This document shows positions 19,397 to 27,836 of a DNA stretch of 64,000 nt, piece by piece. The first letter of the stretch is position 1, and the number at the start of each line of letters is the position of its first letter. The DNA comes from an uncultured Lachnospiraceae bacterium (lineage in GTDB: Bacteria; Bacillota; Clostridia; Lachnospirales; Lachnospiraceae): the NCBI GenBank assembly GCA_902779395.1, contig CACZBK010000001.1:211066-275065 (forward strand), in the 5' to 3' direction. The translations under genes were made by a program, and so were the position numbers. A model generated the notes under the pieces. That model saw only the letters and a list, made by a program, of their open reading frames with translations. It was not told the origin of the DNA and made no database searches.

Positions 19397-19836
19397 AAAT
19401 AGCAATAGGAAGTGATCACGGGGCTTACGATCTTAAGCAGGATATGATCCCCTGGCTTAAGGAACTTGGATTTGAAGTAGAAGATAAAGGATGCGATTCC
19501 CTTAACTCCTGCGATTATCCCATATATGCCAGAGCTGTGGCTGACGCCGTGGCTGACGGGAGTGTGGATAAGGGCATCGTTCTCTGCACGACAGGTATAG
19601 GTGCGAGCATTGCCGCCAATAAAGTTAAAGGCATAAGATGCGCACTCTGCCATAACGAACATACCGCAGAGATGACACGACTTCATAATGATTCAAATGT
19701 ATTAGCTATGGGTGCTGCAGAGCTTACACCTGTTCTTGCCAAACGCATAGCAAAGATCTGGCTTGATACGGAATTTTCCGGCGAAGAAAAACACGCACGC
19801 CGTATAAGGCTTATCTCAGAGATAGAAAAAGGCTGA
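19393..19836 (+). CDS. rpiB: Ribose-5-phosphate isomerase B
   Basis: A 147-residue protein interconverting ribose-5-phosphate and ribulose-5-phosphate. The signatures IAIGSDHGAYDLK (N-terminus), GIVLCTTGIGASIAANK with the active-site cysteine, and CHNEHTAEMTRLHNDSNVLAMG are all intact. Related LacAB isomerases exist, but no galactose genes are near. It shares an ATGA overlap with sua5. The following deaminase gene lies 24 nt downstream behind a strong ribosome-binding site (CGAGGAGG). Confidence 0.95.
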   Translation: MKIAIGSDHGAYDLKQDMIPWLKELGFEVEDKGCDSLNSCDYPIYARAVADAVADGSVDKGIVLCTTGIGASIAANKVKGIRCALCHNEHTAEMTRLHNDSNVLAMGAAELTPVLAKRIAKIWLDTEFSGEEKHARRIRLISEIEKG

Positions 19837-19860
19837 GATATCTTTCGAGGAGGACATATC

Positions 19861-20343
19861 ATGGGAAAGCGTATAGGTTATATAAGCTGGGATGAATATT
19901 TTATGGGCGTATCCACTCTTTCCGCCCAGCGTTCGAAGGATCCCAACACACAGGTAGGAGCCTGCATAGTAAGCAATGATAACAAGATACTTTCCATGGG
20001 ATATAACGGTTTTCCGAACGGCGTAAGTGATGATGAATTTCCCTGGGAACGGAGTGGCGAAGAACTGGATACCAAGTATCCTTATGTAACTCACAGCGAA
20101 TTAAACGCGATCCTTAATTATCGCGGCGGTTCCTTAGAAGGCACCAAACTGTATGTAACCCTTTTCCCCTGCAATGAATGCGCCAAGGCCATAATACAGG
20201 CAGGGATAAAAACCGTAGTTTATGCTGACGATAAATATGACGGAACTCCTGCAAATACCGCTGCAAAAAGGCTCTTTAACGCAGCAGGTGTCCGTTATTA
20301 CAGATATCAGGCCAGCGGAAAGAAGATAGAGATAGATCTTTAA
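19861..20343 (+). CDS. comEB: Deoxycytidylate deaminase (ComEB-like)
   Basis: A 160-residue cytidine-deaminase-fold enzyme. The zinc site is THSELNAI (the usual motif is HAE; here Ala is Ser, while His and catalytic Glu remain) plus FPCNECAKAI. It would deaminate dCMP to dUMP, supplying thymidylate synthesis. QRSKDPNTQVGACIV near the N-terminus is typical for the dCMP subgroup. It is nested in the sua5-rpiB operon, 1 nt before the next start. Confidence 0.93.
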   Translation: MGKRIGYISWDEYFMGVSTLSAQRSKDPNTQVGACIVSNDNKILSMGYNGFPNGVSDDEFPWERSGEELDTKYPYVTHSELNAILNYRGGSLEGTKLYVTLFPCNECAKAIIQAGIKTVVYADDKYDGTPANTAAKRLFNAAGVRYYRYQASGKKIEIDL

Positions 20344-20344
20344 T

Positions 20345-21559
20345 ATGACAGACAGGCAGGAAGCAAAAAAAAGAAGGCTGATACGCTTTTTTATATGTGC
20401 TCTTCTTCTCTTCTTTATCTGTAATGTCCCGGCCGATGCCACTTCCGATACAAAGGAAAAAATGGAAGAGGCCGAGAAAAAGAAAGAAGAGAAAGAACAG
20501 GAACTGGCTCAGGCACAGCAGGATCTGTCCCGGACCGAAGAAAAACTGGCAGATTTAAAAGTTGTTAAGAGCGACTATCAGGGTGAAATGATGGTCCTTA
20601 ATGAAGAAATGCAGCTTGTGGCCGATCATCTGGCAGTACTCGAGACCAAGATAGATCTTAAACAACTCGAAATAGATACCACCAGAGAAGAACTCGATCA
20701 GGCCACCGCCCGCCGCATAAGCCAGTACGAGAGCATGAAAGCCCGCATACGCTTTTTGTATGAAGGCGGTGCTACCAATTATGTCGAGCTTATGCTTACT
20801 GCGGATAACTTCGCTGATTTCTTAAACTATGCGGAATACATGGACGATCTTCTGACATATGACAGGATGATGCTTGAAGAATACAAGCAGAACGAAGAAG
20901 AGATCACCCGCGCCGGGATCAAGCTGCAGGCTGAAATGGATGAACTTGATGCCCTTAAGGAAGATGTCTTCAAACAGCAGGACCGCGTAAATGAGCTGAT
21001 AGGCCAGACCGCAGTCCGCATAGCAAAAACAGAAGAGTCGATCGAAGAAGCCAATGCACAGGCCGATGCTTTTGAACAGGATGTTAACGAAAAGGTACAG
21101 GAAGTGGCCGATGCCACCGAAGAATACCGAAAGATAAAAGAGAAATATGAAGAAGAGCTCCGTCTCTCCCGGCTGGCTGCCCAGTCAACCTGGAGAAACA
21201 TCTCGGATGTTACCTTTGAAGAAGGCGACCGCTATCTTCTGGCTAATCTTATCTACTGTGAAGCCGGCGGCGAACCCTATGAAGGTCAGGTAGCTGTAGG
21301 AGCAGTTGTAATAAACCGTGTGTTGAGTTCGGTATATCCCGATACCGTTACCGGAGTTATATATCAGCATCACCAGTTCTCACCCGTAGATTACGGTACC
21401 CTTGCCAATGCTCTTAATGTAAACAAAGCTACAGACAGCTGTTACCGTGCTGCGGATGAAGCAATGGCCGGCAGGACCAATGTCGGAAACTGCGTATATT
21501 TCCGTACTCCCATCCCAGGCCTTGAAGGGATCAGGATAGGCGGACATATTTTCTATTGA
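20345..21559 (+). CDS. Secreted coiled-coil cell-wall hydrolase (SleB/CwlJ domain)
   Basis: A 404-residue exported protein. A signal sequence or anchor lies at residues 11-30 after a basic start. Residues 35-270 form a long Lys/Glu/Gln-rich coiled coil similar to PcsB/CwlO N-terminal regions. The C-terminal 110 residues are a hydrolase_2 (SleB/CwlJ) domain with NLIYCEAGGEPYEGQVAVGA and VVINRVLSSVYPDTV; the Glu in YCEAGGE is the likely catalytic residue. It probably cleaves peptidoglycan; whether it works in spore germination or in vegetative growth cannot be told from the sequence. Confidence 0.88.
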   Translation: MTDRQEAKKRRLIRFFICALLLFFICNVPADATSDTKEKMEEAEKKKEEKEQELAQAQQDLSRTEEKLADLKVVKSDYQGEMMVLNEEMQLVADHLAVLETKIDLKQLEIDTTREELDQATARRISQYESMKARIRFLYEGGATNYVELMLTADNFADFLNYAEYMDDLLTYDRMMLEEYKQNEEEITRAGIKLQAEMDELDALKEDVFKQQDRVNELIGQTAVRIAKTEESIEEANAQADAFEQDVNEKVQEVADATEEYRKIKEKYEEELRLSRLAAQSTWRNISDVTFEEGDRYLLANLIYCEAGGEPYEGQVAVGAVVINRVLSSVYPDTVTGVIYQHHQFSPVDYGTLANALNVNKATDSCYRAADEAMAGRTNVGNCVYFRTPIPGLEGIRIGGHIFY

Positions 21560-21599
21560 TACAAATCAGACAAAGGCATACAAAACAGGAGGTAATGTA

Positions 21600-22094
21600 A
21601 TGGAAAACAACTATCCCCTTCTTTACCGCAAACGTCTTATCCCATTAGAGTGCGTTCCCTTAAAGGACGATACGATCCTGAAATGGGATGAAAACATCAT
21701 CCTGACAAAATGGAATGCCTTAAAGCCCAAGAAAGACCTGCACCATGGCTATTCCTGCTATTTTCTTAAGGAAGGCTATAAAGTCAGCAAGTTCTATACA
21801 GCAGACAACAGCCTGCTCTACTGGTACTGTGATATAGTCGACTTTGAGAAGAGCACTGAAGAAGACGCCCTGATCGTTACGGATCTTCTGGCCGATGTTA
21901 TAATATATCCGGACGGTTTCGTAAAGGTCGTAGATATCGATGAGATGGTGACCTGTCTTGATGAAGATCTGATAAGCCTTGAGCAGCTTAAAAACTCACT
22001 TACCCAGTTAGATAAACTGCTCAAGATAATATATGCCGATAAATTCGACACCCTGACTATACATATCGAAGAAGAAGAGAGAAAAAATCCCTGA
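21600..22094 (+). CDS. DUF402 family protein
   Basis: A 164-residue soluble protein. The core LLYWYCDIVDFEK, then LLADVIIYPDGFVKVVDIDE, is the DUF402 signature, with aspartates that bind metal in characterised members. Some DUF402 proteins are nucleoside tri-/diphosphatases, others contribute to RNA cleavage or have unknown roles, so no reaction is assigned. AGGAGG precedes the ATG at good distance. Its stop codon touches the stop codon of the convergent pyrC without any spacer. Confidence 0.85.
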   Translation: MENNYPLLYRKRLIPLECVPLKDDTILKWDENIILTKWNALKPKKDLHHGYSCYFLKEGYKVSKFYTADNSLLYWYCDIVDFEKSTEEDALIVTDLLADVIIYPDGFVKVVDIDEMVTCLDEDLISLEQLKNSLTQLDKLLKIIYADKFDTLTIHIEEEERKNP

Positions 22095-23366
22095 TCAGCC
22101 CTCCGCGGCTTCGTAAGCGATCTCTCCCCTGCAGATGGTATATCTTACTCTGCCTTTAAGCTCCTGCCCTGTGAAGGGAGTATTGGAGGATTTTGATGCA
22201 TAGTTCCCGGCTGTCCATTTCTCTAAAGGATCGTAGATCACTATATCCGCATCCGATCCCTCACTTATTATCCCTGCTTTCAATCCGTACAGACGTGCAG
22301 GATTTAAGCTCATGCATTTTATGAGCTGTTCTTCATTCATATATCCGCCATCCACCAGTACCATATTCGCTAATGCCAGTGCGGTCTCAAGACCTATGAT
22401 GCCGCTGGGTGCTTCCGTTATGCCCTTTGCCTTTTCTTCGGCGCTATGGGGGGCATGATCTGTGGCTATCATCTCTATGGTACCGTCTGCAAGCCCCTGT
22501 ATGATAGCCAGCCTGTCTTCTTCGGTACGCAGAGGCGGGTTCATTTTTGCCATGGTCCCGTACTTAATGGCAGCCTCTTCAGTCAGTGTAAAGTGATGGG
22601 GCGTCGCTTCGGCGTGGATGTTCGAAGCCTTAAGCCTGGCCTTTCTTACCAGCTCTACGCCTTCCCTGGTGCTGATATGCTGTATATCTATATCTGCTCC
22701 GGTCTTAAGCGCCAGTTCTATATCCCTTTCTATCATGGATATCTCGGCCATACGGTCGGCACCGCCTATTCCGTAATGTTCGGACGCTGCGCCTTTATTG
22801 TATCCGGGAGTAGCTATATACTCAGGATCCTCTTCATGAAAGCTTATGGGCATTTTAAGTCCGGCAGCCTGTTCCATGGCCTGCTCTGTAAGCGCTGCAT
22901 TCATTATGGGTTTACCGTCATCCGTAAATCCCACAGCTCCCGCTTCCTTCATAGCCTGCATATCCACAAGACTCTCACCCTTCATCCCGATCGTCACATT
23001 GGCACAGGCGTATACTTTTATCGCTGTTTCCCTGCCCTTATCCAGCATGGATCTTATCACTCCGGGGCTGTCAACTGCGGGTATGGTATTAGCCATCATT
23101 ACCACAGACGTATAACCTCCGGCTGCTGCCGAAGCCGCCCCCGTATAGATATCTTCCTTCCAGGTCTGACCCGGATCCCTGAAGTGTACATGCACATCCA
23201 CAAATCCCGGTGCCACGATACAGCCTCCGGCATCAATGATACGGTCTGCTCCGTCCCTGATACCAGCTGCGATCCGCTCCACCTTTCCATCCTTTATAAG
23301 GATATCCAGAGCGCCGCCCGATCCTGCAGGATTAACCAGTTTTCCATTTTTTATAAGTGTTTTCAT
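22095..23366 (-). CDS. pyrC: Dihydroorotase
   Basis: A 423-residue amidohydrolase of pyrimidine biosynthesis that closes carbamoyl-aspartate to dihydroorotate. The metal site DVHVHFRDPGQTWKED, the later histidines in ISFHEED and DIQHIST, and the catalytic ATDHAPHS are all intact; length fits the class I long form. It follows the Tad locus by 47 nt, but that gap contains its own promoter placed so close to the ATG that the mRNA would have almost no leader and no ribosome-binding site. Confidence 0.96.
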   Translation of the reverse strand: MKTLIKNGKLVNPAGSGGALDILIKDGKVERIAAGIRDGADRIIDAGGCIVAPGFVDVHVHFRDPGQTWKEDIYTGAASAAAGGYTSVVMMANTIPAVDSPGVIRSMLDKGRETAIKVYACANVTIGMKGESLVDMQAMKEAGAVGFTDDGKPIMNAALTEQAMEQAAGLKMPISFHEEDPEYIATPGYNKGAASEHYGIGGADRMAEISMIERDIELALKTGADIDIQHISTREGVELVRKARLKASNIHAEATPHHFTLTEEAAIKYGTMAKMNPPLRTEEDRLAIIQGLADGTIEMIATDHAPHSAEEKAKGITEAPSGIIGLETALALANMVLVDGGYMNEEQLIKCMSLNPARLYGLKAGIISEGSDADIVIYDPLEKWTAGNYASKSSNTPFTGQELKGRVRYTICRGEIAYEAAEG

Positions 23367-23373
23367 GTGATAG

Positions 23374-23402
23374 ATTTTAGCCTAAATATATGCATTTTTC
23401 AA
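23374..23402 (-). promoter_or_regulatory. Promoter of pyrC, predicted to give a leaderless mRNA
   Basis: On the minus strand TTGAAA (23402-23397) and TAAAAT (23379-23374) are 17 bp apart. Only seven bases (CTATCAC) separate the -10 box from the ATG at 23366, so the transcript should start at or next to the start codon. No Shine-Dalgarno sequence can fit. Confidence 0.65.
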
Positions 23403-23413
23403 TATGAAATCCC

Positions 23414-24619
23414 TTAATGATAACTAAACTTCACCCGCCCTATCCCTATCTCATCTTCTTTCTCAAGCATCACCTGCTCCTCTGCTTCAAGCTGTACACC
23501 GTTTATGAATGTCCCGTTTGTTGAGTGGCAATCCTGTATGTACGGGTGTCCGTTCTGCATGAATATCCGGGCATGTATGCGTGATACCGAGTTATCGGCA
23601 AGCGGAAGATCCACACAGTTTTTTACTTTCCCTATGGTAAAAGGAAATTTCTCTATCATGATCTGCCTGCCTTTATTCTTTTCCACCAGCATATTCTTTA
23701 ACGGTTCATCACTCCGGCCCACAAAAACGGTTTTTCCGTAATCATCATCTTCGGTATCGATCACTTCCATATCCTCAAAGGCTTCGGAAAAATCCGGAAC
23801 GCTCAGTACCGGTTCTGCATCCTTCTTGCGATCCTTCTTAGGCGCCTTTTTCTCTGTCTTTTCTTTTTTATCCTTTGTCCTGCTCCCAAAGATGCGTGTA
23901 AATAACCCCTGTCTTCTCTCATTTTCTTCTTCCTCCTCTTCATCGATGATATCTGTATCATTCCCAAACGTATTCATCGGAACTATCGCTTCGTGATCGT
24001 TGTTTACGCTTATGTCCTCAACCATATAAACAGCCTTTGTCCCTGTTGCTTTTTTCACCGGTACTGTCTGATCGGCTATCAGCTTTTCAATATCCCCAAG
24101 AACACAGTTCTCGTTTTTTGCCGCTTTATATAAACGATAGGTCCACATAGCCGATGTAGGATCACTCTGGTCTATATGCTCCATAAGGTATTCCATCAGG
24201 ACCAGAAATCTCTCCTGCATGCCGCTGCCGCTCCATGGCAGGTAGAGTGCACAGGGCTTTAAACTTTCCGGATCAACAAACAGATATTCCGGATCCAGTA
24301 TCAGCGCCCCTTCGCTGAGCATGTATTCCTGGATGGATTTGAAGATTTCGGTAACACCCTGCAAAAGTCTTGCAGCATCGGCTTTTTTGATCTCTTTGTG
24401 ATCAAATATCCTGTTTAACGGCTGCATGGAACTGATCTCAAAATATATCTGCTGCCTGCCCTCGTTCATGCGTCTGACAGCCTTCAGCAAGCCGGGTATG
24501 CTGTTTTCGAGCATCATGATAAGGCGGTAGTCATTTTCATATCCTTCTTTCAGTTCCGCCACAAGATAGTTATGGTCCATGCTCTTTCTGTACTGCAGCT
24601 CAGGTACTTTTAAATCCAT
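23414..24619 (-). CDS. FHA-domain protein of the Tad locus
   Basis: A 401-residue cytoplasmic protein. Residues 1-185 form a conserved-looking domain (probably the type named DUF6382) seen with FHA in Clostridia. A charged low-complexity linker with runs of Glu and Lys covers about 210-285. The C-terminal FHA domain (about 320-400) retains FTIGKVKNCVDLPLADNSVSRIHARI and STNGTFING, the phosphothreonine-binding loops. It is the last gene of the pilus cluster, 3 nt after the TadE-like gene. A role in phosphorylation-dependent assembly or signalling is inferred only. Confidence 0.85.
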   Translation of the reverse strand: MDLKVPELQYRKSMDHNYLVAELKEGYENDYRLIMMLENSIPGLLKAVRRMNEGRQQIYFEISSMQPLNRIFDHKEIKKADAARLLQGVTEIFKSIQEYMLSEGALILDPEYLFVDPESLKPCALYLPWSGSGMQERFLVLMEYLMEHIDQSDPTSAMWTYRLYKAAKNENCVLGDIEKLIADQTVPVKKATGTKAVYMVEDISVNNDHEAIVPMNTFGNDTDIIDEEEEEENERRQGLFTRIFGSRTKDKKEKTEKKAPKKDRKKDAEPVLSVPDFSEAFEDMEVIDTEDDDYGKTVFVGRSDEPLKNMLVEKNKGRQIMIEKFPFTIGKVKNCVDLPLADNSVSRIHARIFMQNGHPYIQDCHSTNGTFINGVQLEAEEQVMLEKEDEIGIGRVKFSYH

Positions 24620-24622
24620 GTC

Positions 24623-25069
24623 TCATCCTCCTGTGATATTATGCCCGGCACGCACTGTCATTGCCTCTTTTAACCTCGGAGACTTTCGTGTGACCTCCAC
24701 TTTCCATTCAAAAGGCTTTATATCTCCGAAATCCGGTAAGACAGGCGCTCTCATCCTGCCTGTATATGTAGCTTTTACATCAGCAAGATCCACACTCACG
24801 TTTAAAGAACCTTCCTCCATCATCACCATACGGGCATTTAAAAGTTCCGCAGCCTTGTCCTTTGCCAGCTTCAATATCTCTTCATTCTCTGCCTCGGCCT
24901 GCCTTGCTGCCTGTATCACTGCTACAGACAGGGCATAATCCGCAGCCGTTCTGTTATAAAGCAGTATACCGCTCCATACTATCAGCATACTTATCGCCAG
25001 ACACAGCGGGATGATCACCACCGCCTCTATCGTCATCATTGCATTTACTCTCTTCATATCATCAAACAC
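24623..25069 (-). CDS. tadE: TadE-like minor pseudopilin
   Basis: A 148-residue protein with a single N-terminal hydrophobic segment after MTIEAVVIIPLCLAISMLIV, the TadE pattern in which a Glu follows a short basic leader. The rest is extracytoplasmic. The start is either GTG at 25069, overlapping the prepilin peptidase by 8 nt, or ATG at 25057. TadE/F proteins are minor subunits or assembly factors of Flp pili. Confidence 0.8.
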   Translation of the reverse strand: MFDDMKRVNAMMTIEAVVIIPLCLAISMLIVWSGILLYNRTAADYALSVAVIQAARQAEAENEEILKLAKDKAAELLNARMVMMEEGSLNVSVDLADVKATYTGRMRAPVLPDFGDIKPFEWKVEVTRKSPRLKEAMTVRAGHNITGG

Positions 25070-25490
25070 CCCCGTTTAAAAATATGCGTAATCTGAATAA
25101 TATAAAACCCGCCAACAAAAATGGTATGAAAGGAAGAGTGTCCTTTTTTCCGGCGTGCCTGAGTGCTATCAGTAATACAGATGCCACAGCCGCCAGCAGC
25201 ATGGAATACATCATCAGTTCCCCACCGTCACGCAGACCATACATAGCTCCCAATACCAGCAGCATCACACCGTCTGCCATTCCCACACAATCACTCAGTT
25301 TTCCGGCTATCAGTAATACAACTCCCGGTATCAATCCTAACAGTATCTCTCCGGCTTCACCAAAATACAGAAATGTCATCACCAGACTCCCCGCTGCAGC
25401 AATGATCAGATATGCCACGGGTACGCTCTTTTTTCTTATATCCATCACACTTCCTCCCAAAAGGATCAGTGCGGTCCATATCTCTTTCAT
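25062..25490 (-). CDS. tadV: A24 prepilin peptidase, first copy (TadV/CpaA-like)
   Basis: A 142-residue polytopic membrane protease with five hydrophobic segments. The two catalytic aspartates are visible as SVMDIRKKSVP (D17) and GMADG (D73). Members of this family cut the leader of Flp-type prepilins. It is the second A24 peptidase in this locus; the other is at 32241-32660. The second motif here is GMADG rather than GGDGK, which may reflect a different substrate. Confidence 0.85.
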   Translation of the reverse strand: MKEIWTALILLGGSVMDIRKKSVPVAYLIIAAAGSLVMTFLYFGEAGEILLGLIPGVVLLIAGKLSDCVGMADGVMLLVLGAMYGLRDGGELMMYSMLLAAVASVLLIALRHAGKKDTLPFIPFLLAGFILFRLRIFLNGGV

Positions 25491-25499
25491 CCGCTCCTC

Positions 25500-26138
25500 C
25501 TACCTGTATGAGACTGCACATCTGCTGCACAGTCTTTTATCACCCACCTGTGAAAGCGGTATCTCATAGACAGTACGTTTCAGTCCGCTGCAGCTTAATG
25601 ATGCATGATAACGATCTCCCTCATCGGTGATGAATACCGTACCGCTGCCTCCTCCGCATTTCTCGCACCTTTTATACTTTCCTCCGCCGTTATTACGCTC
25701 ATTATCTATATTTTTGCTGTCCGCCGGCCTTATCTTAAAATCCAGATGCGTACAGCTGCGGCTCAGATGATATACATTGCCGTTCTCCGCTACATATACT
25801 ATAGGATCTTCCATGCTTCCCTTTTCCTCCCCTGTTCCGCTTCCAAGCTTATATCCTGTCCAGGGATGTGCCCTGGCCCTTATCATGGAAAGCTGTGCGG
25901 GCAGACCGAAAACATTGCATCTCGGTTCAAAACTATAAGGTTCCATAAGATCCACCATGGTATCAAGAGGGGAAAACAGTGCCACGCTTTTTGCTGTACG
26001 GCTTAAGGAAAAATCCCTTTCCATAGTCCCCTGCATCATTTCTAAGATCGATATCAGACTTATGAAAAAAAACATATAGAGCGGTAATACCACCGAAGCT
26101 TCCAGAGTAAGGCTTGCTCTTTCCGGCTTTTTAGCCAT
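25500..26138 (-). CDS. TadE/TadF-like protein with two CHCC (zinc-ribbon-like) repeats
   Basis: Starting at the ATG at 26138 (AAAGGAGG upstream) the protein has 212 residues. An in-frame ATG further upstream lies inside the preceding gene and lacks a good site. Residues 8-40 match a TadE membrane segment (ASLTLEASVVLPLYMFFFIS). Residues 114-207 hold two repeats, each with Y-H-x4-C and C-x2-C: H124/C129/C158/C161 and H178/C183/C204/C207. Metal binding or disulfides are possible. The gene overlaps the TadG-like gene by 8 nt. Confidence 0.75.
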   Translation of the reverse strand: MAKKPERASLTLEASVVLPLYMFFFISLISILEMMQGTMERDFSLSRTAKSVALFSPLDTMVDLMEPYSFEPRCNVFGLPAQLSMIRARAHPWTGYKLGSGTGEEKGSMEDPIVYVAENGNVYHLSRSCTHLDFKIRPADSKNIDNERNNGGGKYKRCEKCGGGSGTVFITDEGDRYHASLSCSGLKRTVYEIPLSQVGDKRLCSRCAVSYR

Positions 26139-27585
26139 ATCGAAACCTCCTTTCCATAAAAAAGCTGTATCCGTATCTGCTCCTGAATACCATCTGCACA
26201 CAGGCTCCGGCTATACAGTTATCCAGACAAAAATCCTCATATCCGTCCACAAGCCTTATGTCCATCTCAACGATATCCATACAGCGCGCTGTCTTAAGAT
26301 CCAGTGGTTCTAAGAACAGTATCATCCGAAGATAGTCCTTGTAATCCTGCCCTTCACCTCCGGCATCCGCGTCAAAATCCATCATAAGGGCCCTCTGGAT
26401 AGTCAGATTCCAATCCTCCTTTTTTTTGATCAGAGGTACCCTGCCTCCGTTAAACAGTCTTTTAAGGTCAAATATAGTCTCTGCATATATCCATGCACAC
26501 TCTATCAGTGCCTGAAAAGCTCCTGCAGCTTCCGGAAGTGCGATCACAAAAGAAAGAGCTTCAGCTATACCTTTAGCTATCTGCTTTTTTTCCTCATCAG
26601 CATAAAATGCCATAATATTAGAACCGCCCCTTATTGCAAAAAGCTCCGCAGCAACAAAATTCAGATTATCCCTGTCATTGTCCTTACCCCCTATCACATA
26701 TTCCGCTTCATAACTTAAACGGCTTCCTTCTTTTAGCTCACGGTAATTACCGCACTTTTCCAGAATATATTCGTTAAACAGTATCTGTTCAGGCAGGCTG
26801 TCATGAGGTTTCCAGTCTTCACACATGCCGTCTCCGTTGATCAGATTTCTTTTAGATGCATAACAGGATAAATCTGCCGATGCTCCCGATATCTCTCCCT
26901 TTATCACCTGCGAAAGAAGAAAACCTTTACTTGCTGCCACCACTTTTGAAGCCGGATCATCTTTTTTAGGCGGTGTCCATGGCTTCTCATTTCCTTCTTC
27001 ATCGTACTCCGGCTCCGGTTTGGGATAGACTATGGCATCCACTTCTCCCTGTGCATTTTGAAGATCGCCGGACACATCCGAATTATGAAATTCTTCTCCT
27101 GCCGAGGTTTCTACCATATCCTGTATATCCGCTATATATGCGATCCCGTATTTTTCAAGCATGTAACTCATGGCCATATATCTGAATACCGCCCCCTTTT
27201 CATCTGTTGCCCGGTTTACCGCTACAGCCTCGGATGATTCAAGACTCAGTCTTGTCAGATCTTTGCATCCGGGTATCAATAATCCTTTATCCGGTTTGAT
27301 ATTGTATTTCAGAAAACCGTCCAGATGATCCAGCATCTTGTCGACAGAACCGCTCCCGCCGTCATACATCGTATCTACAAACAGAAGATCATATCTGTCA
27401 AATAAAGCTTTGTTGTATTCTGCCAGGACAGAGTCCATGGAAAGGTCCGCAGCGCATTCAAGCCGTAGCTTGATAGCATTGACCCTGGCAGATTCCATCA
27501 TTGTGACTATCAGCGGTATAAGGACCGCCATCATCATTGCAAGATATACACTTATCGCACCTTTCCTGTTTTTCATCATTTTCAT
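26131..27585 (-). CDS. TadG-like pilus assembly protein
   Basis: A 484-residue protein with an N-terminal membrane segment right after a short basic start (KNRKGAISVYLAMMMAVLIP), then an ESARVNAIKLRLECAADLSMDS region typical of TadG-like proteins in Clostridia. The remaining 440 residues appear extracytoplasmic and contain an acidic/proline-rich part (about 195-215). A von Willebrand domain, often present in TadG, is not recognisable. It lies 20 nt downstream of the pilin gene. Confidence 0.75.
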   Translation of the reverse strand: MKMMKNRKGAISVYLAMMMAVLIPLIVTMMESARVNAIKLRLECAADLSMDSVLAEYNKALFDRYDLLFVDTMYDGGSGSVDKMLDHLDGFLKYNIKPDKGLLIPGCKDLTRLSLESSEAVAVNRATDEKGAVFRYMAMSYMLEKYGIAYIADIQDMVETSAGEEFHNSDVSGDLQNAQGEVDAIVYPKPEPEYDEEGNEKPWTPPKKDDPASKVVAASKGFLLSQVIKGEISGASADLSCYASKRNLINGDGMCEDWKPHDSLPEQILFNEYILEKCGNYRELKEGSRLSYEAEYVIGGKDNDRDNLNFVAAELFAIRGGSNIMAFYADEEKKQIAKGIAEALSFVIALPEAAGAFQALIECAWIYAETIFDLKRLFNGGRVPLIKKKEDWNLTIQRALMMDFDADAGGEGQDYKDYLRMILFLEPLDLKTARCMDIVEMDIRLVDGYEDFCLDNCIAGACVQMVFRSRYGYSFFMERRFRYG

Positions 27586-27605
27586 GGACTCCTCCTGATC
27601 CCTTA

Positions 27606-27788
27606 TTATTTAGCTACTTCTGCTGATTTTGTTACTATGCTGTCAAAAAGCTCGTTGACTATCTCAGTTATCTGTTTTTTGAATATGAGTACGAGACCGA
27701 CCAGCACCACGATTATCAGTATCACCTCAACGGTACCCATACCGGCATCATCCCTGACATATTCCTTCAGTCCTTTCCAAAGTCCCAT
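27606..27788 (-). CDS. flp: Flp1-type IVb pilin
   Basis: A 60-residue prepilin. A hydrophilic leader of 16 residues ends in Gly; the cleavage motif is G-MGTVE, with the glutamate at position +5 of the mature chain, followed by a hydrophobic stretch VILIIVVLVGLVLIF. The mature subunit would be about 44 residues. This is the probable major fibre subunit, processed by one of the A24 peptidases of the locus. It has a clear AAAGGAGG ribosome-binding site, stronger than its neighbours, as expected for an abundant protein. Confidence 0.9.
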   Translation of the reverse strand: MGLWKGLKEYVRDDAGMGTVEVILIIVVLVGLVLIFKKQITEIVNELFDSIVTKSAEVAK

Positions 27789-27836
27789 CGTTCTACCTCC
27801 TTTCTCCGCTGTATATTTTCCCCCGTCCCCGCTTCC

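Noticed and set aside
22446-23417. A 323-residue open frame opposite pyrC
   Set aside because: Antisense shadow of a clear dihydroorotase; composition typical of a reverse frame.
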